In this document: piece after piece, positions 1-8,640 of the stretch
Numbering within the stretch: position 1 is the stretch's first letter
Layout of the letters: each line of letters opens with the position of its first letter
Source of the DNA: Maritimibacter alkaliphilus
GTDB taxonomy: Bacteria > Pseudomonadota > Alphaproteobacteria > Rhodobacterales > Rhodobacteraceae
NCBI RefSeq assembly: GCF_019801605.1
Contig: NZ_JAHVIT010000002.1
Span: 372,001 to 436,000, forward strand
DNA length: 64,000 nucleotides
Direction: 5' to 3'
Program-made: the position numbers and the translations under genes
The notes under the pieces: model-generated
Databases searched by the model: none
The model's input: only the letters and a program-made list of their open reading frames with translations
What the model was told of the DNA's origin: nothing

Positions 1-483
1 ACGATGCGGTCTGCCTCCATGAACTACGACGATCCGCACCAGGTGGAAGAAGTTCTCGAGAAGCGGATGGAGGCAAACCTGCACCATGCCCTGCATTCGA
101 GCCACGCCCTTCAGACCATGGCCGACGGCCTTCCCGCCCTCGGGATCGTCGCGGCGGTGCTGGGGGTGATCAAGACGATGGGATCGATTGACCAGCCACC
201 GGAAATCCTCGGCAAGATGATCGGCGGGGCGCTGGTCGGGACCTTCCTCGGCGTGTTCCTCGCCTATGGTCTCGTCGGCCCCTTCGCGACCAAGGTGAAA
301 ACGGTGGTCGAGGAGGATGGCCATTTCTACCAGCTGATCCGCGAGGTGCTGGTCGCGAACCTGCACAACCATGCCACCAATATCTGCATCGAGGTCGGGC
401 GGCAGAACACGCCCTCGCACTACCGGCCCAGCTTTGCAGAGCTGGAGGAGGCCCTGAAGAACGTGAAACAGGCCGCCGCATGA
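1..483 (+). CDS. motA: Flagellar stator protein MotA, C-terminal part (5' end outside window)
   Basis: MotA is the inner-membrane stator subunit that, with MotB, uses ion flow to turn the flagellar rotor. Only about 160 C-terminal residues are present; the reading frame is open to the left edge, so the gene is partial. The visible part has the last two membrane segments. The first begins at LPALGIVAAVLGVI and includes the conserved proline of the channel; the second is around GALVGTFLGVFLAYGLVG. A cytoplasmic tail follows. The stop overlaps the start of the next gene as ATGA, so the two are probably translated together. motB does not follow, which is unusual. The family call is secure; the true start cannot be seen. 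Confidence 0.95.
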   Translation, partial: TMRSASMNYDDPHQVEEVLEKRMEANLHHALHSSHALQTMADGLPALGIVAAVLGVIKTMGSIDQPPEILGKMIGGALVGTFLGVFLAYGLVGPFATKVKTVVEEDGHFYQLIREVLVANLHNHATNICIEVGRQNTPSHYRPSFAELEEALKNVKQAAA

Positions 484-2744
484 GGCTGCTTCTGCTTCTG
501 CTCCTGCTGTTCGCGCCGCCGCTTGCCGCTCAGACGGTGGAGGTGCGCAGCGGGGAGCATGACACGTTCACCCGGCTGGTGTTCTACCTGCCGGACGGGG
601 TGACAGGAGCGCTGGAAAGTGGCGGAGAGGACCCCGTCGTTCGCCTGTCACGGGCAGGGCTGCGGTTCGACACGGGCGGGGTCTTCGCCCGGATTCCGCG
701 CACGCGCCTGACAGACCTGTTGCCCGTCGCGGGCTCCGGGCTCGCGCTGGCGCTGGCCTGCGACTGCCCGGTCACCCTGCAGAGGGAGGGCGCGCGCCTG
801 CTGGTGGTCGATATCTCCGATGGCCCGGCCCGGTCCGCGGCGACGCCGCCGTCTGCCACGCGGCCTCAACTACGCTTCGGCACCGTCTCTCCCGGCGCCG
901 AGGTGCCGATGACCACCGTTCGGGATCGTCCCGCGGCGCCGCGGCAGGTCCCGACACCAGAGGCGTTTCCGCCTGAGGATGCGGCATCCGCGGTGGCCCG
1001 TGCCGAGCGGGTGAGCGAGGCCGAGCGCGCCCTTCTGCAGCAGATCGCCCGAGCCGCGACGCAGGGGTTGCTCGATCCCGTCGCCCTTGCACGATCGCGG
1101 CCGACACCGACGCCTGAGGCGTCGATGATCCCGTCCGCCCCTCCGCCCGGCCTGCCGGGGGAAGAGGAACCTCAAGTCGCGGCCGAGAGCAGCGTGGACC
1201 AGGCCCTAAGGGATGTCGAAGGTGCGCCCCGGATGACGGCCGACGGGGAGGCTTGCCTGCCGGACACGTCCTTCGACGTCGCGTCCTGGGCCTCGACGGG
1301 TCCGTTCGGATCGCAACTCGGCGCCTTGCGGGTCGCGGCCTATGGCGATGTGGGACGGCCAGACCCGGAGGCGCTCACTGCGTTGGCCCGCTTCTATATC
1401 CACTACGGATTCGGAGCGGAGGCGCTGGAGGCCTTGTCGCGGATCGAAGCGGAGCAGGTGGCCCTGTCCAGCTTGCGCGACATGGCCCGGATCCTCGAAA
1501 TGGGCCAGACCGGGGCGCCCTCCGTACTGGACGGACAGGCCGATTGCGACGGGGCTGTCGCGCTCTGGTCCGTGTTGGCCTCTGCGGTTCCGGTGCGCGG
1601 GGCCGGCATCAACGCGGCGGCCGTGCAACGCACGCTCCTCGCCCTGCCGGACGCCCTGCGCCGATACCTTGGCCCGATCCTGTCGGAACGGTTGCTCCTC
1701 TCCGGTGAGCAGGACCTCGCGCGGCAGGTTCTGCGGTTGTCGGCCATCGGACCCGCACCGCCCGAGGCGGATCTGGCCGCCGCGCGGGTCGACCTGGTCA
1801 CCGGTCAGACCGCCCCGGCGGAGGCGCGGCTCGCACGTGCTGCCAATGCAGGGGGGGAAGCCTCGCCCGAGGCGCTGGCCACATTGCTCGAAACCCAGCT
1901 GTCGTCCGGGACCGAGATTGACCCTGTGCGGATCGAAGAAGCCGCCGCCTACGCCACGCAACTCAGGGGCCAGCCGCTCGGCGCAAGGCTGAAACGGGCG
2001 GAGATCCGCGCGCTGGCGGCCAACGGTCGCTACGAGACGGCCTTCGAGGAACTCGCACGCGCCGAGGGGGTGATCTCCGTAGCGGAGCGCCAGGAATTGC
2101 TGTCGGATATCGCCCTCGGCCTTGCGGCGCGTGCGGGGGATGTCAGCCTGCTCGACGTGGCCTTGTCGCGCCTCACGCTGGTGGCGGGGGAGCTTGCGCC
2201 GGAGGCTGGAAACGCTGTGGCGGAACGCTTGCTGGCGCTCGGTTTCCCGGAGGAAGCGGCCAGTTTTCTCGCCATGGGGGCCGAGGGGGTCGAGGGGCGC
2301 GACCGACGTCTGCTGCGGGCCCGGGCCGCCTTGGCATTGGAGCGGCCGCGGCGGGCACAGGCAGACCTTCTCGGGCTCAGCGGCCCGGATGTGGAGGTGT
2401 TGAAGGCCGAGGCCGAGGCGCTGCTCGGCAACCACGAGGCGGCGAGCGACGGTCTTGCCGCGCTGGATGACGCTGCCGGCGCCGCGCGGCAGGCCTGGCT
2501 GGCGGGGGACTGGCAGCGCCTGCGCGCCTCCGAGGATCCTGTGCTCTCCGATCTTGCCAACCTCGTGCGCAGCGAGACGGAACCCGTGGCCCGTCCCGAG
2601 CGCGGGCCGGGTGGCGGCCTGCCTGACGGAACGCTGGCGCAGAACCGGATGCTGCTCCAATCCAGCGGCGCTGCGCGGGAAACCCTTGAGAAGCTTCTGG
2701 AGTCGGTCGAGATGAGTGGGGCACTGGAGGCGCCCCAGCAGTGA
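480..2744 (+). CDS. Large secreted protein of the flagellar cluster, function unknown
   Basis: This is a 754-residue protein with a strong signal peptide at residues 1-18 (a run of leucines ending PPLAAQ). Residues 20-115 look like a small beta domain with a GEHDTFTRLVFYL motif, which resembles AMIN-like or cell-wall-associated domains. A proline-rich linker follows (about 120-235). The remainder is a long alanine/leucine-rich helical region, probably TPR-like solenoid repeats. It is translationally coupled to motA (ATGA overlap) and occupies the place where motB normally sits. I infer a periplasmic role in stator or basal-body function, perhaps comparable to rhizobial MotC, but no sequence match to MotC is claimed. 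The gene itself is certain; the function is not. Confidence 0.85.
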   Translation: MRLLLLLLLLFAPPLAAQTVEVRSGEHDTFTRLVFYLPDGVTGALESGGEDPVVRLSRAGLRFDTGGVFARIPRTRLTDLLPVAGSGLALALACDCPVTLQREGARLLVVDISDGPARSAATPPSATRPQLRFGTVSPGAEVPMTTVRDRPAAPRQVPTPEAFPPEDAASAVARAERVSEAERALLQQIARAATQGLLDPVALARSRPTPTPEASMIPSAPPPGLPGEEEPQVAAESSVDQALRDVEGAPRMTADGEACLPDTSFDVASWASTGPFGSQLGALRVAAYGDVGRPDPEALTALARFYIHYGFGAEALEALSRIEAEQVALSSLRDMARILEMGQTGAPSVLDGQADCDGAVALWSVLASAVPVRGAGINAAAVQRTLLALPDALRRYLGPILSERLLLSGEQDLARQVLRLSAIGPAPPEADLAAARVDLVTGQTAPAEARLARAANAGGEASPEALATLLETQLSSGTEIDPVRIEEAAAYATQLRGQPLGARLKRAEIRALAANGRYETAFEELARAEGVISVAERQELLSDIALGLAARAGDVSLLDVALSRLTLVAGELAPEAGNAVAERLLALGFPEEAASFLAMGAEGVEGRDRRLLRARAALALERPRRAQADLLGLSGPDVEVLKAEAEALLGNHEAASDGLAALDDAAGAARQAWLAGDWQRLRASEDPVLSDLANLVRSETEPVARPERGPGGGLPDGTLAQNRMLLQSSGAARETLEKLLESVEMSGALEAPQQ

Positions 2745-2815
2745 GGACTTACCGAATCTAAACCAATCGCGCGCACCCTGATCCCGGCAGGAAACAGGCG
2801 ACAGAAGGAGCCGAG

Positions 2816-3658
2816 GTGCAGGTAGTCATGATCCCCGCAGGCCACCGCAGGCTGAGCCTTGACGGGTTGCTCCCCGGTGGCGGCGTTCTACGGTGCCTGG
2901 CCTTCCGATACCTTCTTCTATGGACCTTGGTCTGCGAAGGTGCCCTCGGCGGAGGGCGTCTTGGGGCGCAGGAGGCGCTGCTTTGCGACCACGCGGCGCG
3001 ACAGGCATCGATGGAGAGCGGCGTTCCGCTGGACGTGCTGCTGGCGATCACGCGGACAGAGACCGGTCGTATGCGGGCCGGGCGGATCGAGCCCTGGCCC
3101 TGGACGGTGAACATGGAGGGCAAGGGGCTCTGGTTCGATACCCCGAGAGAGGCGCAGGCCTATATTGCAGAGCGCCACGCGGAGGGTGCGCGCTCCTACG
3201 ATGTGGGCTGCTTCCAGATCAACTATCGCTGGCACGGAGAGGCCTTCTCCTCGCTTGCCACCATGATGGACCCCTTGCCGAACGCGCGCTACGCGGCGCA
3301 ATTCCTGCAGGAGCTCTACGAGGAGACCGGCTCATGGTCCGAGGCGGCGGGGGCCTATCATTCCCGGACCCGCGTTCATGCCACCCGCTACCGGGCGCGG
3401 TTCGACCGGATTCGCCGGTCGGTTGCCGATCTCGCCCCGGCGGATGTGTTGCCCCGCACTCTCGCATCCCGGCGCGGACAAACCCCTCCGCGCGAGATCT
3501 CGGCGCGGGTCAACCGTTTCCCGCTGCTCCAGCTCCCACCGGAGGGTCACCTGACATCCAGTTACGGATCGCTCGTGGCGCTGCCGGCCAACGGGGCGCG
3601 GCCTCTTTCGGCGGCGCCCCGGGTCGCGCTTCTGCCTGACCGTCGGGCACGGCCCTGA
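2816..3658 (+). CDS. Lytic transglycosylase of the flagellar cluster (SltF-like)
   Basis: This is a secreted murein lytic transglycosylase with an SLT-type fold. The GTG start at 2816 has AAGGAG five bases upstream; an in-frame ATG lies at 2828. A hydrophobic export segment lies near residues 30-45 (FRYLLLWTLV). The catalytic domain follows, with the general acid in TRTETG, then DVGCFQINYRWHGEAF and AGAYHS, which are hallmarks of goose-lysozyme/SLT enzymes. The tail beyond about residue 195 is unstructured and proline/arginine-rich. It lies two bases upstream of flhA. In Rhodobacter sphaeroides a separate SltF opens the wall for the rod because its FlgJ has no muramidase domain. The same arrangement is inferred here from the 94-residue rod-binding protein at 18312-18596. 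Confidence 0.88.
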   Translation: MQVVMIPAGHRRLSLDGLLPGGGVLRCLAFRYLLLWTLVCEGALGGGRLGAQEALLCDHAARQASMESGVPLDVLLAITRTETGRMRAGRIEPWPWTVNMEGKGLWFDTPREAQAYIAERHAEGARSYDVGCFQINYRWHGEAFSSLATMMDPLPNARYAAQFLQELYEETGSWSEAAGAYHSRTRVHATRYRARFDRIRRSVADLAPADVLPRTLASRRGQTPPREISARVNRFPLLQLPPEGHLTSSYGSLVALPANGARPLSAAPRVALLPDRRARP

Positions 3659-3660
3659 CG

Positions 3661-5742
3661 ATGCCCCGCCTGGCCCTCGCCACCATCTTCCAGCCGACGG
3701 TGCTGCTTGCACTGGCCCTCATGGCGATCATCGTGATGATGATCCTGCCAATGCCGGCCATGGTGCTCGACATCGGGCTGGCGGCCAGTTTCGCGCTGGC
3801 GATCCTCATCTTCACCGTCACCCTCTTCATCGACCGTCCGCTTGATTTCTCGGCCTTTCCGACCGTGCTGCTGGCCTCCCTGATGCTGCGCCTGTCTCTG
3901 AACGTCTCCTCGACGAAACTGATCATCGGCGAGGGGCACACCGGTCCGGCGGCGGCTGGCGACGTGATCCAGGGCTTTGCGAATTTCGTCATGGGCGGCA
4001 GCATCTTCCTGGGCCTCGTGGTCTTCGGCGTGCTGCTGATCGTGAACTTCATGGTGATCACCAAGGGTGCCGCCCGCATGGCGGAGGTCGGCGCGCGCTT
4101 CGCGCTGGACGGCATGCCGGGCAAGCAACTGGCGATCGACAGCGACATGTCCGCCGGCGCCATCGACCACGCCGAGGCCAAGGCGCGCCGCGAACGGGAA
4201 CAACAGGAGACGACCTTTTTCGGCTCGCTGGACGGGGCGTCGAAATTCGTGAAGGGCGATGCCATCGCGGGCCTGCTCATTACGCTGCTCAACCTCGTCA
4301 TGGGCCTTGTCATGGGGGTTTTCGTCCACGAAATGGCGCTGGGCGATGCCTTTGAAACCTATGCCATTCTGACGGTCGGGGATGGCCTCGTGACGCAGAT
4401 CCCCGCGGTGATCATCTCGATCGCCTCGGCCCTGCTGCTGGCGCGTGGTGGGGCCACCGGGGCCACCGACCTTGCGCTGGTCTCGCAGCTGGGGCGCTAC
4501 CCGCCGGCCCTGGCCACGGTGGCCTTGCTTCTCGCGCTCTTCGCGCTGGTCCCCGGTCTGCCCTTCGTGCCCTTCATTATCGGGGCGCTGACCCTCGGAG
4601 GGCTGGCGTGGCGGATGGCACGCCAGCCTGCCCGCAGGCCGGACGCTCCGGAGGACGAGGTCAAGGACACCCCGGTCGAGCGCAGGCTGGGGGACCTGCT
4701 GGACCTCGACGATATCCACCTGCAGTTCGCCCCGGATCTCGTGTCGATGGTGCTGGACCCCGGGACAGGCCTCGACGCGCGGATCGCGAACATGCGCAAT
4801 CACGTCGCCTCGGTCTATGGGCTCGTCCTGCCGGAGATAAGGCTCACCGATGATGCAGCGCTTCCCTCCGGGCAGTATTGCCTGCGTATCCAAGGGGTTG
4901 AACAGGCGCGCGGCGTATTGCGAGCGGAACAGGTGTTGGCGCTGATCCCCGACGGGCCCGAGGGGCTGCCCCCCGGACAGGATGTGAGCGAGCCGGTCTA
5001 CGGCGCCCCCGCCCGCTGGATTCCGGCGCAGGCGCAGGAGCGGGCGGCGCTGCTCGGCATCACTCTCGTCACCCCGGCGGAGGTCATCGCGACCCACCTG
5101 CTCGAAGTGATCAAGCGCAACTTCCCGCGCCTCCTCACGCTCAAGAGCCTGCGCCGCCTGCTCGACGAGATGGTGAACCTCTCCGACGCGCGGCGGGCCG
5201 AGGCCAACCGCAAGCTGCTGGACGAGATGATCCCGGACCGCGTGCCGATCGATATCCTGCACCAGGTGCTGCGGCTCCTGCTGGAGGAACAGGTGTCGAT
5301 CCGGAACCTGCCGCTGATCCTCGAGGCCATCGCGGAGGCGCGCCAACTCCACCCGCAGCCCGAGGCGATCTGCGAACTGGTGCGCCAGCGGCTTGGCTTC
5401 CAGCTCATCGCGGGGCTGCGGCAGGAGGACGGCAGCCTGCCGCTGATCCAGCTCGCGCCCGAGTGGGAGGAGGCCTTCTCGACCTACCAGATCGACAGCG
5501 ACCGGGGCGGGCTGGACGTGGCCCTGCCGCCCGATCTCTTCAACCGGCTCGCCAGCGGCCTGGCGGAGGAGACCGGGCGCGCGGCGGACAGGGGGCTGTC
5601 CCCGGCGATCATCACCTCCACCCGACGCAGGCGCTTCCTGCGCATGGTCATGGCGGCCCGCAACCTCGCCAACCCGGTGCTGTCCTTCGAGGAAATCGGG
5701 CTCGAGGCGCGCCCCTCGCTGATCGGCATGGTGCCGGCGTGA
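3661..5742 (+). CDS. flhA: Flagellar export gate protein FlhA
   Basis: FlhA (693 residues) is the main membrane component of the flagellar type III export gate; its nonameric cytoplasmic ring docks chaperone-substrate complexes. About eight membrane segments occupy residues 10-310. The FHIPEP-family signature region is present, with RLSLNVSSTKLII, then MVITKGAARMAEVGARFALDGMPGKQ, then the charged loop. Residues about 330-693 form the soluble domain. Length is normal for the family. The start is the ATG two bases after the transglycosylase stop, and the stop overlaps the fliR GTG start (GTGA). Confidence 0.97.
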   Translation: MPRLALATIFQPTVLLALALMAIIVMMILPMPAMVLDIGLAASFALAILIFTVTLFIDRPLDFSAFPTVLLASLMLRLSLNVSSTKLIIGEGHTGPAAAGDVIQGFANFVMGGSIFLGLVVFGVLLIVNFMVITKGAARMAEVGARFALDGMPGKQLAIDSDMSAGAIDHAEAKARREREQQETTFFGSLDGASKFVKGDAIAGLLITLLNLVMGLVMGVFVHEMALGDAFETYAILTVGDGLVTQIPAVIISIASALLLARGGATGATDLALVSQLGRYPPALATVALLLALFALVPGLPFVPFIIGALTLGGLAWRMARQPARRPDAPEDEVKDTPVERRLGDLLDLDDIHLQFAPDLVSMVLDPGTGLDARIANMRNHVASVYGLVLPEIRLTDDAALPSGQYCLRIQGVEQARGVLRAEQVLALIPDGPEGLPPGQDVSEPVYGAPARWIPAQAQERAALLGITLVTPAEVIATHLLEVIKRNFPRLLTLKSLRRLLDEMVNLSDARRAEANRKLLDEMIPDRVPIDILHQVLRLLLEEQVSIRNLPLILEAIAEARQLHPQPEAICELVRQRLGFQLIAGLRQEDGSLPLIQLAPEWEEAFSTYQIDSDRGGLDVALPPDLFNRLASGLAEETGRAADRGLSPAIITSTRRRRFLRMVMAARNLANPVLSFEEIGLEARPSLIGMVPA

Positions 5743-6509
5743 CAGGGATTTCAGCGCTTCTCGGGGTGGGCGAGGCTGGTCTCTGGCACGGGCTGGTCGT
5801 CTTCCTGCGGGCGGGGGCACTGATGGCGCTGCTGCCCGGGTTCTCCGAGCAATCGGTCCCTGTCCGGGTCCGCCTGCTGCTTGCGCTTGCACTTGCGCTG
5901 GTCTGTGCGCCGCTGGTGCCCCTCGTGCCCGGGCCCGCGACGCTGCCCGTCTTCCTGCGCTACCTCCTGAGCGAGAGTATCGCCGGTCTGGCGCTCGGCC
6001 TCGGGCTGCGGTCGCTCGTCTTCGCCCTGCAGATCGCCGGGTCCATGGCGGCGCAGGCCACCTCCCTGTCGCAGGTGTTCGGCGCGGCCGGGGTCGAGCC
6101 GCTTCCGGCGCTCGGCCATGTGCTCGTGGTGGCCGGTCTCGCACTGGCCATGCTCTTCGATCTGCATGTCCGCGCGGTGCTGTACCTCGTGCAGTCCTAC
6201 AGCCTGCTGCCGGCGGGACAGCTGCCAGATCCGCGCGCGCTGTCGCTCTGGGGGATCGCGACGACGGGTCAGGCGGTCGCCCTCGCCTTCACGCTGGCGG
6301 CGCCCTTCGTCGTGATATCACTGCTCTACAACGTGACGCTCGGCGTGATCAATCGGGCGATGCCGCAGCTGATGGTGGCCTTCGTCGGCGCGCCGCTCAT
6401 CACCTTCGGGTCGATCTTCCTGCTCTGGCTTCTTGCGCCCGCGATGCTCGGGGTCTGGATCGAGGCGCTGATGCGCTTCCTCCATGCCCCCTTCGATGTC
6501 GTGAGGTGA
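5739..6509 (+). CDS. fliR: Flagellar export protein FliR
   Basis: FliR is a core export-gate membrane protein that forms the FliPQR channel with FliP and FliQ. The open frame extends well upstream into flhA, but the real start is the GTG at 5739, whose last two bases are shared with the flhA TGA. From there the product is 256 residues, the usual FliR size, beginning VTGISALLGVG. It has about six hydrophobic segments, including FLRAGALMALLPGFSEQSVPVRVRL and a C-terminal FGSIFLLWLLAPAMLGVWI. flhB begins three bases after the stop. fliQ is in the opposing operon at 11379-11645 and fliP is outside the window. Confidence 0.95.
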   Translation: MTGISALLGVGEAGLWHGLVVFLRAGALMALLPGFSEQSVPVRVRLLLALALALVCAPLVPLVPGPATLPVFLRYLLSESIAGLALGLGLRSLVFALQIAGSMAAQATSLSQVFGAAGVEPLPALGHVLVVAGLALAMLFDLHVRAVLYLVQSYSLLPAGQLPDPRALSLWGIATTGQAVALAFTLAAPFVVISLLYNVTLGVINRAMPQLMVAFVGAPLITFGSIFLLWLLAPAMLGVWIEALMRFLHAPFDVVR

Positions 6510-6512
6510 CCC

Positions 6513-7601
6513 ATGGCCGAGCAGGAGGACAGCAGCGACAAACCGCATGATCCGACACAGCGCCGGCTGGACGAGGCACGCCGCAAGGGCGAGGTGGCGC
6601 GGTCGGCCGATCTGGCGACGGCGGCGGCCTATGCCGGATTGCTTCTGGCCGGCCTTGGCATCGGGGCCGAGGCCCTGACCTCTCTGGGCTCGGGGCTTCT
6701 CGCCTTCTTCGATCAGCCGGACAGGCTGGCGCCCCTGGTCTTCGGGGGGGAGACCGGCGCGCCGTTGCCCGGTCTGGTGCTGCAGGAGATCGGTCCGCTC
6801 GCCCCGCTCTTCGTTGTGCCGGGTCTCGCGGCACTGCTGGCCTTCGTGGCGCAGCGGGCGCTGTTGTTCAGCCCGCAGAAGCTGCAGCCGAAAGCGTCGC
6901 GCATTTCCCTCCTGCGCAACGCGAAGAGCAAGTTCGGCCGTACCGGTCTGTTTGAATTCGCCAAGAGCTTCACCAAGCTGCTGGCCTATTCCCTCGTCCT
7001 CGGCCTCTTCCTCGCAGCGCGGCTCAGGGACACGGCGGGTCTTGTCCATGCCGGTCCGGGCCTCGCGGTGCAGGTGCTTTGCCGGCTGTGCCTGGAACTG
7101 CTGTTCCTTGTCGTGCTCATCACCGCGGCGATCGGAACCCTCGACTACCTGTGGCAGCGTTACGATCATCAGCGCCGCAACCGGATGAGCGATCAGGACC
7201 TGCGGCAGGAGCACAAGGAGGCCGAGGGCGATCCGCACATGAAGCAGGCGCGGCGTCAGCGCGGCAAGGAGATCGCGCTGAACCAGATGATGGCCGATGT
7301 GCCCCGGGCGGATGTGGTGATCGTCAACCCGGTCCATTATGCCGTCGCACTGAAATGGGACCGGGGGCGCGGCTCGGCGCCGGTCTGTGTCGCCAAGGGC
7401 GTTGATGCGGTGGCCGCCCGGATCCGGGAGGTCGCGATCGAGGCCGGGGTGCCCGTCCATCGCGATCCGCCGACGGCACGGGCCCTCTATAGCGCCACCG
7501 AGGTCGGGGCGGAAATCGCGCCGCCGCATTATCGCGCCGTGGCGACCGCGATCCGCTTTGCCGACGCGATGCGGCGCCGGGCCCGGGGGCGTGGACGATG
7601 A
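6513..7601 (+). CDS. flhB: Flagellar export switch protein FlhB
   Basis: FlhB (362 residues) controls the export switch from rod/hook to filament substrates by cleaving itself between Asn and Pro in its cytoplasmic domain. The N-terminus has the conserved DPTQRRLDEARRKGEVARS segment, followed by four membrane helices (about 30-210), a linker, and the cytoplasmic domain. The cleavage loop reads N272-P273-V274-H275, so the usual NPTH is NPVH here; Asn, Pro and His are kept, so cleavage is still expected. The stop overlaps the next start as ATGA. Confidence 0.96.
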   Translation: MAEQEDSSDKPHDPTQRRLDEARRKGEVARSADLATAAAYAGLLLAGLGIGAEALTSLGSGLLAFFDQPDRLAPLVFGGETGAPLPGLVLQEIGPLAPLFVVPGLAALLAFVAQRALLFSPQKLQPKASRISLLRNAKSKFGRTGLFEFAKSFTKLLAYSLVLGLFLAARLRDTAGLVHAGPGLAVQVLCRLCLELLFLVVLITAAIGTLDYLWQRYDHQRRNRMSDQDLRQEHKEAEGDPHMKQARRQRGKEIALNQMMADVPRADVVIVNPVHYAVALKWDRGRGSAPVCVAKGVDAVAARIREVAIEAGVPVHRDPPTARALYSATEVGAEIAPPHYRAVATAIRFADAMRRRARGRGR

Positions 7602-8021
7602 CGGGCTGGGACGCGCTGTGCCGGATCACGGAGCTGCATTTCGAGGTCGAGATGGGCGAGATGCGGCGGCTCGGCCAGGCCGAGGCCCGGCTGCTGGCGG
7701 AACGGGACAGTCTGGAGCAGCAGGTGCAGGCCATCACCCTCCCGGGCGAGGTCGGCTCCGAGATGATGCGCCGGGCCGGGGCAGACCGGGCCTGGCGTCA
7801 GTGGGCGGGGCGCCGCCGGATGGAGATCCAGGCGGAACTGGCCCGGCTGCGCGCGCGCAAGCGCGATCATGCCGAGGTGTTGGCCCGGGCCCATGGCCGC
7901 CACGAGGCCGCGCAACATCTGCAGGCTGAGGAGGCGGCGCAGGCGCGGGCCCTGCGGCAATCGCGGGAGCTGGCGCTCTTGTTGCAGCAGGTGGTTGACC
8001 GGTCAGGCACTCCGCGCGACT

Positions 8022-8023
<2 letters not shown>
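7598..8023 (+). CDS. Small coiled-coil protein after flhB, possible FliJ analogue
   Basis: This 141-residue, charged, almost wholly helical protein is rich in Glu, Arg, Gln and Ala, and should form a long antiparallel coiled coil. It has no signal peptide or membrane segment. It overlaps flhB by ATGA and is the last gene of the plus-strand flagellar run. FliJ, the export-ATPase stalk protein, has this size and composition, and no fliJ is seen next to fliI, so a FliJ-type role is a reasonable guess. Such sequences are too degenerate to assign by eye. The stop codon abuts the hexamer repeat array. Confidence 0.75.
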
Positions 8024-8102
<79 letters not shown>

Positions 8103-8142
8103 TCGCGGCGGGGCGCTACGGCCGGCGACGCGGCAGGGACGT

Positions 8143-8631
8143 TCAGCCGTCCTGCCGGGCGATGTCGACGATCAGGATATCGCTGACGCGCTCTCCCAGC
8201 ACGGCGCGGGCCGCCTGCAACAGCCCGGCGCGCAGGATGTCGAGGTTGTTCGATTCCGTGAAGGTGCCCCGGAACCGTCCCATGTTCGCATGGTCGAAAA
8301 GAACCTGCAGGAAGGCGTCGCGCAGCTTGGGCTCCCGGGCATAGACCATCTCGGTCGTGCCCTGCTGGACTTCGAGGCTCAGGGTCAGCACCACCAGCGC
8401 CTGCACCGCGTCCTCGCTGACCACGGGAACGATGAACTGGTTGTTCATCTTGACGTATTCAAGCGTCTCGTCCGGGGCTGGGGTGGCGGGTTCGGCCGGG
8501 GCGGCGGTGTCCTCTGGCGTGCCGCAGGGGTTTTCCAGCACCGGCGCGGGGGCCGGCTTCAGGAGCAGCCCCGCGGCGGTGCCGCCGCCAAGGCCGAACA
8601 GGATCAGGATCACGGGCAGAAGCTTGCGCAT
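8143..8631 (-). CDS. fliL: Flagellar basal-body protein FliL
   Basis: FliL is a single-pass inner-membrane protein that surrounds the stator and supports torque. It has 162 residues. A membrane segment lies near residues 5-25 (LLPVILILFGLGGGTAAGLLL). A short proline/alanine linker follows, then a stomatin-like periplasmic domain with MNNQFIVPVV, AQALVVLTLSLEV-type strands and a C-terminal RVSDILIVDI. It is the last gene of the minus-strand operon running from flgB, nine bases after flgH. Confidence 0.92.
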   Translation of the reverse strand: MRKLLPVILILFGLGGGTAAGLLLKPAPAPVLENPCGTPEDTAAPAEPATPAPDETLEYVKMNNQFIVPVVSEDAVQALVVLTLSLEVQQGTTEMVYAREPKLRDAFLQVLFDHANMGRFRGTFTESNNLDILRAGLLQAARAVLGERVSDILIVDIARQDG

Positions 8632-8640
8632 CGGGTTTCC

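Noticed and set aside
3562-6144. 860-codon minus-strand frame opposite flhA and fliR
   Set aside because: Shadow frame; the plus-strand genes are unequivocal export-gate components.
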